From positions 1-10,949 of the forward strand of contig JAEYUO010000083.1 in the NCBI GenBank assembly GCA_023432465.1: DNA of 10,949 nt, read 5' to 3'. The stretch comes from Planctomycetota bacterium. GTDB lineage: Bacteria > Planctomycetota > Phycisphaerae > Phycisphaerales > UBA1924. The translations under genes were made by a program, and so were the position numbers. Of this stretch, positions 1 through 6,775 are shown one piece after another (within the stretch, counting starts at the first letter, position 1; each line of letters begins with the position of its first letter). Below the pieces are notes generated by a model. That model was not told the DNA's origin. It saw only the letters and a program-made list of their open reading frames with translations, and made no database searches.

Positions 1-92
1 AGGCGCAGCAGGCCGGCCTCCGGCATCAGCTCGACAGAGCGCCGGTGCGCCCGCTCGCGCCCCTCGGCTTCGCGCCCGCCGCGGAGTCCCAC
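1..92 (-). CDS. possible 5' end of a leftward gene, cut by window edge
   Basis: On the minus strand a frame opens after an in-frame TGA and can start at GTG (base 92) or at ATG (base 26), then runs off the left edge without a stop. The visible residues are arginine- and glutamate-rich and end in RRSVELMPEAGLLR, which reads more like an amphipathic protein than random GC-rich sequence. Only about 30 codons are visible and there is no convincing ribosome binding site: a GGGGAGG lies 14 bases upstream of the GTG, which is too far. It overlaps the rightward frame 45-494, so at most one of the two is fully right in this stretch. No family can be assigned. Confidence 0.22.
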   Translation of the reverse strand, partial: MGLRGGREAEGRERAHRRSVELMPEAGLLR

Positions 93-494
93 CTCGCCGA
101 CTCACGCACCTCCCCGCGCGCGCCTTCGCCTTCCTCTTCCCCTTCCGCTCTTCCACATCCCACATCCAACGTCCCCCTCATCCCCCTGGCCCAGCGCATC
201 TACGACGTGCTCTCAGAGGGCATCCCGGCCGATGAAGCCGCGGGCCTGCGCGAGTCGCTGATCGACGCAACCGAGGACGATGTCCGCGCGATGGTGGACA
301 GCATCCGCAACGTGTACGGCGACGACTACATCCCCGAACTCAACGACATCGTCCCCGCTGCTCAGCGCAACCCACCGCCACTCCCCGACCCCCCCGACCC
401 CCTCAACCCCAATCGCTCTTCGCGGCCCGGCAACCCGCGCGCCTCCCCAGCCTCCCTCCTCGCCGCGGCGGGTTCCTCCGGCCCAGCGCCCTAA
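45..494 (+). CDS. hypothetical protein, acidic helical segment with proline-rich tail; start uncertain
   Basis: I do not recognise this protein. The frame is open from the left edge to TAA at 492-494, so the true start may lie outside the window. In-frame candidates are GTG45 and GTG207; no ATG precedes the conserved-looking part and none has a Shine-Dalgarno. From about 186 to 360 the frame looks coding, with third positions nearly all G or C and an amphipathic, acidic segment from LAQRIYDVLSEG through DATEDDVRAMVDSIRNVYGD. It ends in a proline-rich, probably disordered tail (PPPLPDPPDPLNPN). The stretch before about 180 is C/T-rich, encodes mostly P, S and A, and shares wording with other spacers in this window, so it may be noncoding. 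No membrane segment or catalytic motif is visible. Confidence 0.4.
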   Translation: MRPLAPLGFAPAAESHLADSRTSPRAPSPSSSPSALPHPTSNVPLIPLAQRIYDVLSEGIPADEAAGLRESLIDATEDDVRAMVDSIRNVYGDDYIPELNDIVPAAQRNPPPLPDPPDPLNPNRSSRPGNPRASPASLLAAAGSSGPAP

Positions 495-772
495 CCGCGA
501 TCCCGCGTCGGCTCTTCCGTTCACGTGAGCTTTGAACTTTGAACTCTCCGCGCTCCCGCGGCCGCTTTTCCGCGCGCTTCGCGATCTTCGCGTTGAATCA
601 AATCTTCCTCCCCGCCTCCCACCGCGGCCTCCGCGTCTCCTCAGCGCTCTCTGCGTACCTGCCTTCCTTCACCCTCTCACCCTCTCACCCCCTCGCCATT
701 TCTCACTCCCCTCTGCTCCCCTCCGCTTCCTCTGCTTGCTCTGTGTTCCCCCTTCAGCCCCTACCGTTCCCC
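495..772. repeat. C/T-rich intergenic spacer built of simple repeated words
   Basis: No credible gene lies here, although one frame stays open into the deaminase. The + strand is pyrimidine-rich and made of short words: a tandem TTTGAAC (533-545), GCGATCTTCGCG near 581, CTCCGCGTCTCCTCAGCG, and ACCCTCTC twice around 671-688. The 17-mer at 649-665 (CTCTGCGTACCTGCCTT) recurs as an exact reverse complement at 10887-10903. The deaminase start at 773 has no Shine-Dalgarno in this spacer. No clear promoter is visible. Confidence 0.6.
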
Positions 773-1234
773 ATGACCCAGGACGACATCGACCGTCTGG
801 CGCTCGACGCCGCCTACGAGCAGGCTCTCAAGAGTCAGTCCGAGGGCGGCATCCCCATCGGCTCCGCGCTCATCAATCCCCGCGGCGTCATCGTCGCCCT
901 CGGCCACAACCTCCGCGTCCAGAGCGGCGATCCCACCGCCCACGCCGAAACGGTCTGCATCCGCAACGCCGGCCGCCGCCGCGACTGGCACACCCTCACC
1001 CTCGCCAGCACGCTCAGCCCCTGCGCCATGTGTACCGGCACCGCCGTGCTGCACCGCATCCCGCGGGTCATCATCGGCGAGAACCAGACCTTCCAGGGCC
1101 GCGAAGACTGGCTTGAGGATGAGGGGATCGAGGTCCGCGTCCTCGATGACAAACGCTGCATCGAACTGATGGAGCGCTTCATCGAACGCAGCCCCGAGCT
1201 CTGGAACGAGGACATCGGCATCCCGCCCGCCTGA
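773..1234 (+). CDS. Fcy1-type zinc cytosine/nucleoside deaminase
   Basis: Predicted to hydrolyse cytosine to uracil and ammonia in the cytoplasm as part of pyrimidine salvage. The 153-residue length fits the small cytidine-deaminase fold enzymes. The zinc and catalytic signature is complete: H57-A-E59 and P83-C84-A-M-C87, with E59 as proton shuttle. It resembles yeast cytosine deaminase over its whole length rather than TadA: EGGIPIG at 24-30, GHN at 44-46 (N46 matches the base-contacting Asn), GEN at 102-104 with F107, VLDDKRC at 123-129, and the C-terminal W144-N-E-D147-I-G that closes the pocket in the yeast enzyme. The ATG at 773 is chosen because homology begins there; an upstream open frame of about 78 codons is low-complexity spacer. 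Guanine or another aminated base cannot be excluded as substrate. It stands alone, with no transporter or uracil gene nearby. Confidence 0.9.
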   Translation: MTQDDIDRLALDAAYEQALKSQSEGGIPIGSALINPRGVIVALGHNLRVQSGDPTAHAETVCIRNAGRRRDWHTLTLASTLSPCAMCTGTAVLHRIPRVIIGENQTFQGREDWLEDEGIEVRVLDDKRCIELMERFIERSPELWNEDIGIPPA

Positions 1235-1251
1235 TCCCTGCCTTTGGTGGT

Positions 1252-1306
1252 CCGGCACTCCGTGCCGGGGTCTGATCTCTTCGGTGCCCCGGCACTCTGT
1301 GCCGGG
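1252..1306. repeat. two tandem palindromic hairpin units (CCGGCAC-N3-GTGCCGG)
   Basis: Unit 1 pairs CCGGCAC (1252-1258) with GTGCCGG (1262-1268) across loop TCC. Unit 2 pairs CCCGGCAC (1288-1295) with GTGCCGGG (1299-1306) across loop TCT. Both stems are perfect, the loops are three bases, and the units lie about 37 bases apart. They follow the deaminase stop but lack a T run, so they are poor intrinsic terminators. The near-identical unit with a drifting loop suggests a dispersed palindromic repeat family of the REP type. Confidence 0.75.
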
Positions 1307-1328
1307 CGATATCCTTTCCCGCGCTGCT

Positions 1329-1352
1329 CCCGGCCGTTATCCACTGGCCGGG
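1329..1352. repeat. inverted repeat upstream of the SpoIID-domain gene
   Basis: CCCGGCC (1329-1335) pairs perfectly with GGCCGGG (1346-1352) around a ten-base loop, GTTATCCACT. It ends 44 bases before the SpoIID-domain start and could fold in its leader or act as a protein site. There is no T run after it. Confidence 0.45.
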
Positions 1353-1396
1353 TTCACCCCCTCCGGCCGATCCAGAAACCAGAGACCCTCCCCGCC

Positions 1397-2866
1397 ATGC
1401 CGAAGTGGATGAACAAACCCGAATCGCTCCTGGCCGCGGCGGCCCTCGGCCTGCTCGCGACCGTCGCCCTCCTGCTCAACCTCTCCCTCGCCTCCTGCGA
1501 ATCGCTCGGCGGCGGAACCCGCAGCGGCTGGCAGCCCCTCGGCGAAACCGGCGGCGGTCCGGGCGGACTGATGGACCGATCGATCGCCCCGCACAACGCG
1601 CCCATCGTTGCCATCCCGCCCGAGCACTACGGCGACCGCGGCCCGGATATGCGTATCCGCATCCGCACCGCCGTCGATAAGGTGAGCTTCGGCGGTTCCG
1701 CGCCGGTCATGTTCTGGCCGGCGGTCATGGGCGGCGAACAGTCTCCGCTGCGCAGCGACGGTACCGTCGAGGTCACGCTGGTCAACGGGCAGTTCGTGCT
1801 GCGATCCCCCGAAGGAGTCGCCGCGGCCGATGCCGCGACCGGCGTGTGGGCCGCGCCGGTGGGCGCATCCGGACCCGGCGGCATCGCGCTCATCGGTATC
1901 GATGGTGTCGATCATCCCGGCCGCATCCGCGTCGTTGCCCGCAGCGACATCTCCCCGCGTGCCTTCGATGTCATCGAGCACGTGGCGCTCGAAGAGTACC
2001 TGCCGGGTGTCGTCGGCAAGGAAATGCTCGCGGGCTGGCCGCTCACCGCGTTCCAGGTGCAGGCGGTGTGCGCCCGGACATACGCCCTCCAGGAGCGATC
2101 GCTGAGCGCACGCCGCAATGAGCACTTCGATCTCGAGAACTCCGACCGCGATCAGGTGTATGCCGGCGCGAACCGCAACCCGACCATTCTTGAAGCGGTG
2201 CGCTCGACCCGCGGCCAGGTGCTGATGGATGGCGACACGATCCTGAGGGCGTATTACTCCAGCACCTGCGGCGGACGCACCGCCTCCGCCCGCGACACCT
2301 GGCCCACCGGCAAGGGCTATGAATACAACCTCGCCGCGCCGATCCAGGCGCACACCCGTGAGTCGATCTGCGACAAGTCCCCGCTGTACCGCTGGACGGT
2401 CGAGCGCGACCGCGATGAGCTCGCGCGCCGCATCCGCGCTTTCGGCGAGCGCCAGAACCTGTTGGTCCGCAAGCTCAAGACGCTCCACTCGATCGAGCCG
2501 ATGGCCTTCAACGCCGATGGACGGCCGAGCAAATTCAAGGTCATCGAGCCCGGAGGAACGTGGTACCAGCTCTCCGGCGAGGAGCTGCGCCTGGCGTGCA
2601 ACAACTCCGTCGCCGCCGCGCCCGGCGTCGGCGTCGGCGCGTTGCCCGTGCCGGGGCTGCCGCTGGTTGATCGCAAGACCCGCGTGCACTCCAGCGACTT
2701 CAGCGTCCGCACCGCGCGGGATCAGATGATCTTCTCCGGCCGCGGCTTCGGCCACGGTGTCGGCATGTGCCAGTACTGCGCCAAGGGCTTCGCCGACCGC
2801 GGCGACAACTGGCGCGAGATCGTTCAGCGTTTCTACCCCGGCGCAACGCTCAAGCAGCTCTACTGA
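1397..2866 (+). CDS. SpoIID/LytB-domain lipoprotein, probable peptidoglycan lytic enzyme
   Basis: A 489-residue exported protein of the SpoIID/LytB family, whose characterised sporulation members cleave peptidoglycan glycan strands. The N-terminus carries a hydrophobic signal with lipobox L31-A-S-C34, predicting a lipid-anchored envelope protein. The family core begins near residue 195 with LEEYLPGVVGKEM; E209 lies where the catalytic glutamate of SpoIID sits. QVQAVCARTYAL follows, then YYSSTCGG with C291, ICDKSPLYRW with C325, and the C-terminal RGFGHGVGMCQYCAKGFA with H453. The cysteines could bind a metal or form a disulfide. Residues 35-190 are unassigned and may be a substrate- or envelope-binding region. 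Start: ATG1397 is used; ATG1409 (MNKPESLL) is almost as good and keeps the signal peptide. No Shine-Dalgarno is seen. No sporulation gene is nearby, so a role in cell-wall remodelling or division is inferred. The TGA stop abuts the convergent EVE gene. Confidence 0.88.
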   Translation: MPKWMNKPESLLAAAALGLLATVALLLNLSLASCESLGGGTRSGWQPLGETGGGPGGLMDRSIAPHNAPIVAIPPEHYGDRGPDMRIRIRTAVDKVSFGGSAPVMFWPAVMGGEQSPLRSDGTVEVTLVNGQFVLRSPEGVAAADAATGVWAAPVGASGPGGIALIGIDGVDHPGRIRVVARSDISPRAFDVIEHVALEEYLPGVVGKEMLAGWPLTAFQVQAVCARTYALQERSLSARRNEHFDLENSDRDQVYAGANRNPTILEAVRSTRGQVLMDGDTILRAYYSSTCGGRTASARDTWPTGKGYEYNLAAPIQAHTRESICDKSPLYRWTVERDRDELARRIRAFGERQNLLVRKLKTLHSIEPMAFNADGRPSKFKVIEPGGTWYQLSGEELRLACNNSVAAAPGVGVGALPVPGLPLVDRKTRVHSSDFSVRTARDQMIFSGRGFGHGVGMCQYCAKGFADRGDNWREIVQRFYPGATLKQLY

Positions 2867-3292
2867 TCACAGCCCCGCCATCTGGCGCAGCAGCGTGTCG
2901 AGCGCGGGTGGAACGGGCATCACGCTCAGCCGCGAGTTCTTCACCAGCAGGAACTCCGCGAACCGCTTGTCGGCCTTGATGGTTGCCAGCGTCACCGGCG
3001 ACTTCGCCGCCCTCACCGCCTTGATGTCCACGACGATGAACTTCGGCCGGCCCTGCCCGTCGAGCCCGGGCGAGTCCGGGTCCGGATACGCGGCGCGAGT
3101 GATCTGCGCCAGCCCGACGACCGCCTTGTCATCGCCCGTGTGGTAGACCAGGACTTCATCACCTTTCTTCGCATCGCGCAGAAAGTTGATCGCCTGCGCA
3201 TTGGTGATGCCGTCCCAGCGCGACTGCTTGTCCCTCGCGAGGTCGCCAAACGAATACTCCGACGGCTCGGTCTTGAAGAGGTAGGTGGGCAT
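2867..3292 (-). CDS. EVE-domain protein (THYN1-like), putative modified-base binder
   Basis: A 141-residue protein that is essentially a single EVE domain. The EVE fold is related to PUA and YTH domains and is linked to recognition of modified bases in DNA or RNA. The start follows the classic family opening MPTYLFKTEPSEYSF. Other family marks are WDGITNAQAINFLR at 26-39, which supplies binding-pocket residues, VYHTG at 49-53, the AYPDP stretch near 68-72, and the C-terminal FLLVKNSRLSVMPV at 114-127. The length is normal for the family. The frame stays open about 98 codons further upstream, but homology starts at the ATG at 3292. It has no Shine-Dalgarno and stands alone; bacterial EVE genes can accompany modification-dependent restriction genes such as mcrBC, but none is in view. 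Its stop touches the SpoIID stop with no spacer. Confidence 0.92.
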   Translation of the reverse strand: MPTYLFKTEPSEYSFGDLARDKQSRWDGITNAQAINFLRDAKKGDEVLVYHTGDDKAVVGLAQITRAAYPDPDSPGLDGQGRPKFIVVDIKAVRAAKSPVTLATIKADKRFAEFLLVKNSRLSVMPVPPALDTLLRQMAGL

Positions 3293-3503
3293 GACGCATT
3301 GTTCGCACCGGTTATCGGCGGTTCCTGATTCGACCGTGCGTGCGGCGCAGGCGGGCTGGGGCATGTCTTGCGCGGGTGCGTGAAGGGCGGGGGATACCGG
3401 GTCGATACAGCGGACGGATCCGGGGTATGGGGACAGGGGCCGCACGATCGGCACGCATCGCGCGTGCGCGGTCGCCCGTACGTTGCGAGAAAGGTGCGAG
3501 CCG
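3293..3503. other. divergent intergenic region between EVE and coiled-coil genes
   Basis: This 211-base gap must carry leftward signals for the EVE gene and rightward signals for the coiled-coil gene. I could not find a convincing -35/-10 pair on either strand. The + strand changes here from C-rich on the left to G-rich on the right. An AAAGG at 3490-3494, nine bases before ATG3504, is a plausible ribosome binding site for the rightward gene. Confidence 0.5.
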
Positions 3504-5870
3504 ATGAGCCAGCCGACCACTCCGAACCCCGAGACATCCGCGCAGCAGCACTCGGCGCCAAGCGATGCCGGCGTGTTCGCCGTCATCGCCGATCTGGAGT
3601 CGCGGCTGGCATCGCTGAAGCAGATGCACGAACAGGGCTCGCGCCGGCAGTTCGAGCTCGACGGCCGCGAGGCAGAGCTCGCCGCCAGGGATCATGAGCT
3701 TCGCCAGCAGATCGCGGGCCTCGCCTCGCGCCAGTCCGAGATCGAGTCGCTCGCCGCGAATCTCGCCGAGCGTCAGCAGCAGTTCGAGCGATCGGTCGCC
3801 ACGCTTGATGCGCGCCAGGCCGAGCTCGACCGGCTTGCCCAGCAGGCAGCGCAGGCGCGGCACGACGCCGACCGCCGCTCCGAGGCGGCCGACACCGCCG
3901 AGCGGCAGATGGCCGAGCACGCCCGCATCCTCGAAGAGCGCCGCGCCTCGATGGAAGCGCTCGCCGCCGAGGCGCAGCACGCCCGCAAAGAGGTGAACGC
4001 CCGCGCATCGGAGCTCGCGGAGCGGGAGTCAGAACTCCAGGCGAAGCTCGATGCGGCGCAGAAGCTCTTCGCCGAAGCGCAGCACGAGCGGGAGTCGGCG
4101 CAGGCCGAGCTGGCATCGCTGGAAGATTCGCTTGCGCAGCGCGAGCAGGCGATGGCGCAGACGATGGAGCGGCTGGAGAGGGAGCGGGCCGAACTCGCCG
4201 AGGGTCAGGAGAACCTCGCGGAGGCGCAGCAGCGTCTGGCGGAGGAATCGGCGCGGTGCCGGCGCGAGATGGCCGAGCGCGAGGAGGAAGCCCGCGAGCG
4301 TGATGCATCGCTGCGCGAGCTTGAGGAACGGCTGAACGAGCGCATGGCCGAGCTGAAGATCGAGGCCGAGCAGGTGCACCGCGAGCGGGTGATGGTGACC
4401 GAGCAGGCGCGGACGCTCGCGGAGCAGTCCAGCGCGAGCGATGAGCATGCCAGCGCGATCCACTCCGGCCGCGCAGAGCAGGTCCAGATCCAGCTGGGCG
4501 AGGCGAACGCCCGTGCGGCGGGGTTGCAGGCCGAGCTTGCGCAGGTTCGAGCGGACCTGGCGGGCGCACTCGATGAGCTCGCGCAGGCGCAGGCCGCGGC
4601 CGGGCAGGCGGCGGGCGTGGTCGATCCCGAGGAGCTGGAGCGTCGCGACCGGACCATCCAGCAGCTCAACGACGAGATCGAGCAGCTCCGCGGCGTGACG
4701 GGTTCGCTGCAGGCGCGTCTGGAAGAGAGCGAGAATGCCGCCGCGAGCATGCACGGCGCGGATGAGCAGGAGATTTCTCGGCGTGAGCTGGCGATCACCA
4801 AGCTTAAGGAGCATCTCGAGGAATCCAGGGGCGAGATCGAGTCGCTCCGGCAGCGAGCCGAGCAGGCCGAGCGGAAGGCCCGTGAGGCTCGCCAGGCGAG
4901 CGGCGCGGCGGACCCTGACCTTGTCGAGTTCATCACGGCGCGACGCGGGCGGCTGGCGCGGTACAAGTCGCTGCTTCAGGGTCAGGCACGCAAGATCATC
5001 CAGGCGCAGGCTGCGCTGCAGAAGCGGCACAGCGAGTGCGAACAGGTGCTCGCGCAGCGGCAGAAGCTGCAGGCCGCGTATGACGAGGTTCAGAAGCGGG
5101 AGAAGCGGGCGGCGGGGACGAGCGCGCGGACCGGAGCGATGGCGCTCGTGTGCTATTCGACGGTGACGCTGGGTGTGCTCGCCGCGCTGTCGTGGACGGT
5201 CGCGGAGAAGCTCTGGCCGAGTACGTACGCCGCGCAGGCGACGATTGAGGCGGATTCCCGCGGCAGGGCGACCAACGAGAACGAGCTGCGCTCGTGGCAG
5301 ACCTACCACGAGGACCTTGTGAAGAACCCGCAGTTGATGGAGGTGGCGGCGGAGCGGATGGCGCGGCGCGGGTTGGCGAAGCTGGGCACGCCGGCGGAGC
5401 TGCGGGCGAAGCTGGATGCGGACATGTTCGTTCAGTCCGCGGGCGCGGGGAAGCTGACTCTGGAGCTGCGCGAAGTGGGGCAGGATCGGGCGAAGCTGGT
5501 GCTCGACACCTATATCACCGCGCTCAAGAGCGTCGCGGATGCGGCCCGAGAGAGCCGCGCTGAGGACCTCGGCACGGCGATCTCCGCGCCGGCGAGCGTG
5601 CTCGCGGCTCCGGTTGTGGACAAGCGGCTGGAGCATGCGGGGATGCTGCTTGCCGGCGGGAGCCTGGCGGCCTTCCTGGGCGGGCTGCTGGTGTGGAGCC
5701 GGATGAGCGCGGCGAAACAGAAGTTCGAGCGGGCGCAGGCTGTTGATGAGGCGCTCGAGCAGGTGGATTGGGCAAAGCTGGAGGCGTCGATGGCGCGCTC
5801 TGGAGGCCCTGGCACGGGCTCTGGCGGAGAGGCGGCCAAGGGACGGAAGGCGAGCCGGGCGAAAGTCTGA
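3504..5870 (+). CDS. large cytoplasmic coiled-coil protein with C-terminal Wzz-like two-helix membrane module
   Basis: A 788-residue protein I cannot name. Residues 1-35 are a polar leader. From about 36 to 545 it is almost continuous coiled coil rich in E, A, R, Q and L, interrupted near 390-400 and around 465-472. Residues 474-508 (VEFITARRGRLARYKSLLQG onward) form a basic patch. The first transmembrane helix spans about 546-565, preceded by basic residues (inside), then comes an outer segment from Y575 (YAAQATIEAD) to about 710, a second helix at about 712-733, and a basic inner tail to 788. The outer segment and the prolines P696 and P703 before the second helix resemble the Wzz/GumC polysaccharide co-polymerase layout, but the coiled coil is on the cytoplasmic side. 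A role as envelope scaffold or polymer-length regulator is inference. Start ATG3504 has AAAGG nine bases upstream; GTG3483 is less likely. The gene stands alone with no glycosyltransferase or kinase beside it. Confidence 0.82.
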   Translation: MSQPTTPNPETSAQQHSAPSDAGVFAVIADLESRLASLKQMHEQGSRRQFELDGREAELAARDHELRQQIAGLASRQSEIESLAANLAERQQQFERSVATLDARQAELDRLAQQAAQARHDADRRSEAADTAERQMAEHARILEERRASMEALAAEAQHARKEVNARASELAERESELQAKLDAAQKLFAEAQHERESAQAELASLEDSLAQREQAMAQTMERLERERAELAEGQENLAEAQQRLAEESARCRREMAEREEEARERDASLRELEERLNERMAELKIEAEQVHRERVMVTEQARTLAEQSSASDEHASAIHSGRAEQVQIQLGEANARAAGLQAELAQVRADLAGALDELAQAQAAAGQAAGVVDPEELERRDRTIQQLNDEIEQLRGVTGSLQARLEESENAAASMHGADEQEISRRELAITKLKEHLEESRGEIESLRQRAEQAERKAREARQASGAADPDLVEFITARRGRLARYKSLLQGQARKIIQAQAALQKRHSECEQVLAQRQKLQAAYDEVQKREKRAAGTSARTGAMALVCYSTVTLGVLAALSWTVAEKLWPSTYAAQATIEADSRGRATNENELRSWQTYHEDLVKNPQLMEVAAERMARRGLAKLGTPAELRAKLDADMFVQSAGAGKLTLELREVGQDRAKLVLDTYITALKSVADAARESRAEDLGTAISAPASVLAAPVVDKRLEHAGMLLAGGSLAAFLGGLLVWSRMSAAKQKFERAQAVDEALEQVDWAKLEASMARSGGPGTGSGGEAAKGRKASRAKV

Positions 5871-5888
5871 GCGTGCCTCAAAACGTCC

Positions 5889-5921
5889 GCGAGCCCCGAC
5901 GGGGTGTACGCCGGGGCTCGC
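5889..5921. terminator. hairpin terminator between convergent genes
   Basis: A perfect ten-base-pair stem, GCGAGCCCCG (5889-5898) with CGGGGCTCGC (5912-5921), encloses a 13-base loop in the 104-base gap between the coiled-coil gene (+) and the anti-sigma gene (-). No T run follows on the + strand. On the minus strand TTTT follows after about five bases, so termination of the leftward transcript is better supported. It is probably a shared, bidirectional terminator of modest strength. Confidence 0.6.
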
Positions 5922-5974
5922 ATCGTGTGGGTCATCCGGCGGTTGGAGCCGGGAGCAGTCTGACGCGTGGGGGG

Positions 5975-6775
5975 TTAGATTCCGGAGCTGCGGAGGAGCA
6001 TGGTCGACGAGCCGCGCAGGCGGATGCCGATCTCCCGGGTTGTCTCGGTCACGAGGTTCTCAAGCTGGCGGCGCTCGATGCCGGCGCCCGAGGGGCGGAT
6101 GCTGACATCGGCGATCCATTCGCCGCCGTGCTCATCGAGCAGGACGACTTCGTACTCCGCGCCCTCGGCGGGGAGGTCCTTGAGGAAGAGCTCGCCGGTG
6201 CGGGCCTCGGGGGAAAGGACGAGCAGCGCGCGGCCGGCGAACGAGGAGGCGGCCTCCGCGTGGCCCGCATCGCTGGTGAACTGCACGAAGCGGGTGCTGG
6301 GATCAAACATCGACTGGCTGAACCGCACGCCAAAGTCAGACAGGATGCGGTCGGTCACGCCGTTGTTGACCTGGCCGTTCTGGATGTCCGTGTAGTCGAG
6401 ACGCATCTGCAGGACGGAGAGCCCGAGGACGACGGACGCGGCGGCGGCGGCGATGGCCCCGACCCGCCACATCCGATTGACGCCGTAGGCCGGGCGGAGG
6501 TCCGGCACGATTGCCGCGCCGGTGAACTTGCGGATGGTCATCGAATCGATCGCCTCACGGACCTTGGCCATGACGCGGGCGCGCAGCCCCGGGGGGGGCT
6601 CCACCGCGGGGAGCATCCCGTCGAGGTTCGACAGCCGGAGCTGCTCGCGGCGGATCTGGGCCTGGAGCGCGGGGGTGGCGGCGCGGAAGGCGAGTTCGAA
6701 ACTCTCGCGCTCATCGGGATCGAGAAGGCCGAGCGCATCAAGCGAGGCGAGCTCAAGCAGTTCGTGGGTAGTCAT
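5975..6775 (-). CDS. RskA-like membrane anti-sigma factor
   Basis: A 266-residue regulator predicted to hold the ECF sigma factor encoded just upstream at the inner membrane. The N-terminal cytoplasmic part carries the short helical anti-sigma motif (ELLELASLDALGLLDPDERE, 5-24). It has no HxxxCxxC zinc motif, which fits RskA rather than ZAS-type factors. One transmembrane helix lies at about 103-123. The outer C-terminal part (about 125-266) matches the RskA-type periplasmic domain, with a beta-rich LLVLSPEARTGELFLKDLPA (184-203) and EYEVVLLDEHGGEW (207-220). The ATG start overlaps the sigma stop codon (ATGA), indicating coupled translation and roughly matched amounts. Release of the sigma factor by regulated proteolysis is known for RskA relatives; the signal here is unknown. 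The gene ends near a hairpin terminator. Confidence 0.87.
   Translation of the reverse strand: MTTHELLELASLDALGLLDPDERESFELAFRAATPALQAQIRREQLRLSNLDGMLPAVEPPPGLRARVMAKVREAIDSMTIRKFTGAAIVPDLRPAYGVNRMWRVGAIAAAAASVVLGLSVLQMRLDYTDIQNGQVNNGVTDRILSDFGVRFSQSMFDPSTRFVQFTSDAGHAEAASSFAGRALLVLSPEARTGELFLKDLPAEGAEYEVVLLDEHGGEWIADVSIRPSGAGIERRQLENLVTETTREIGIRLRGSSTMLLRSSGI

Noticed and set aside
1337..1345. TTATCCACT, one base from a DnaA box, in the loop of an inverted repeat
   Set aside because: A single near-match with no cluster, no AT-rich stretch and 2 kb from the skew switch; chance is sufficient.
1337..2755. Minus-strand open frame of about 470 codons opposite the SpoIID gene
   Set aside because: Shadow frame with no recognisable domain; the + frame holds the full SpoIID core motifs.
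4029..5636. Long minus-strand open frame inside the coiled-coil gene
   Set aside because: L- and R-rich shadow of the E/A/Q coiled-coil codons; no domain, and the + strand frame has clear membrane segments and a ribosome binding site.
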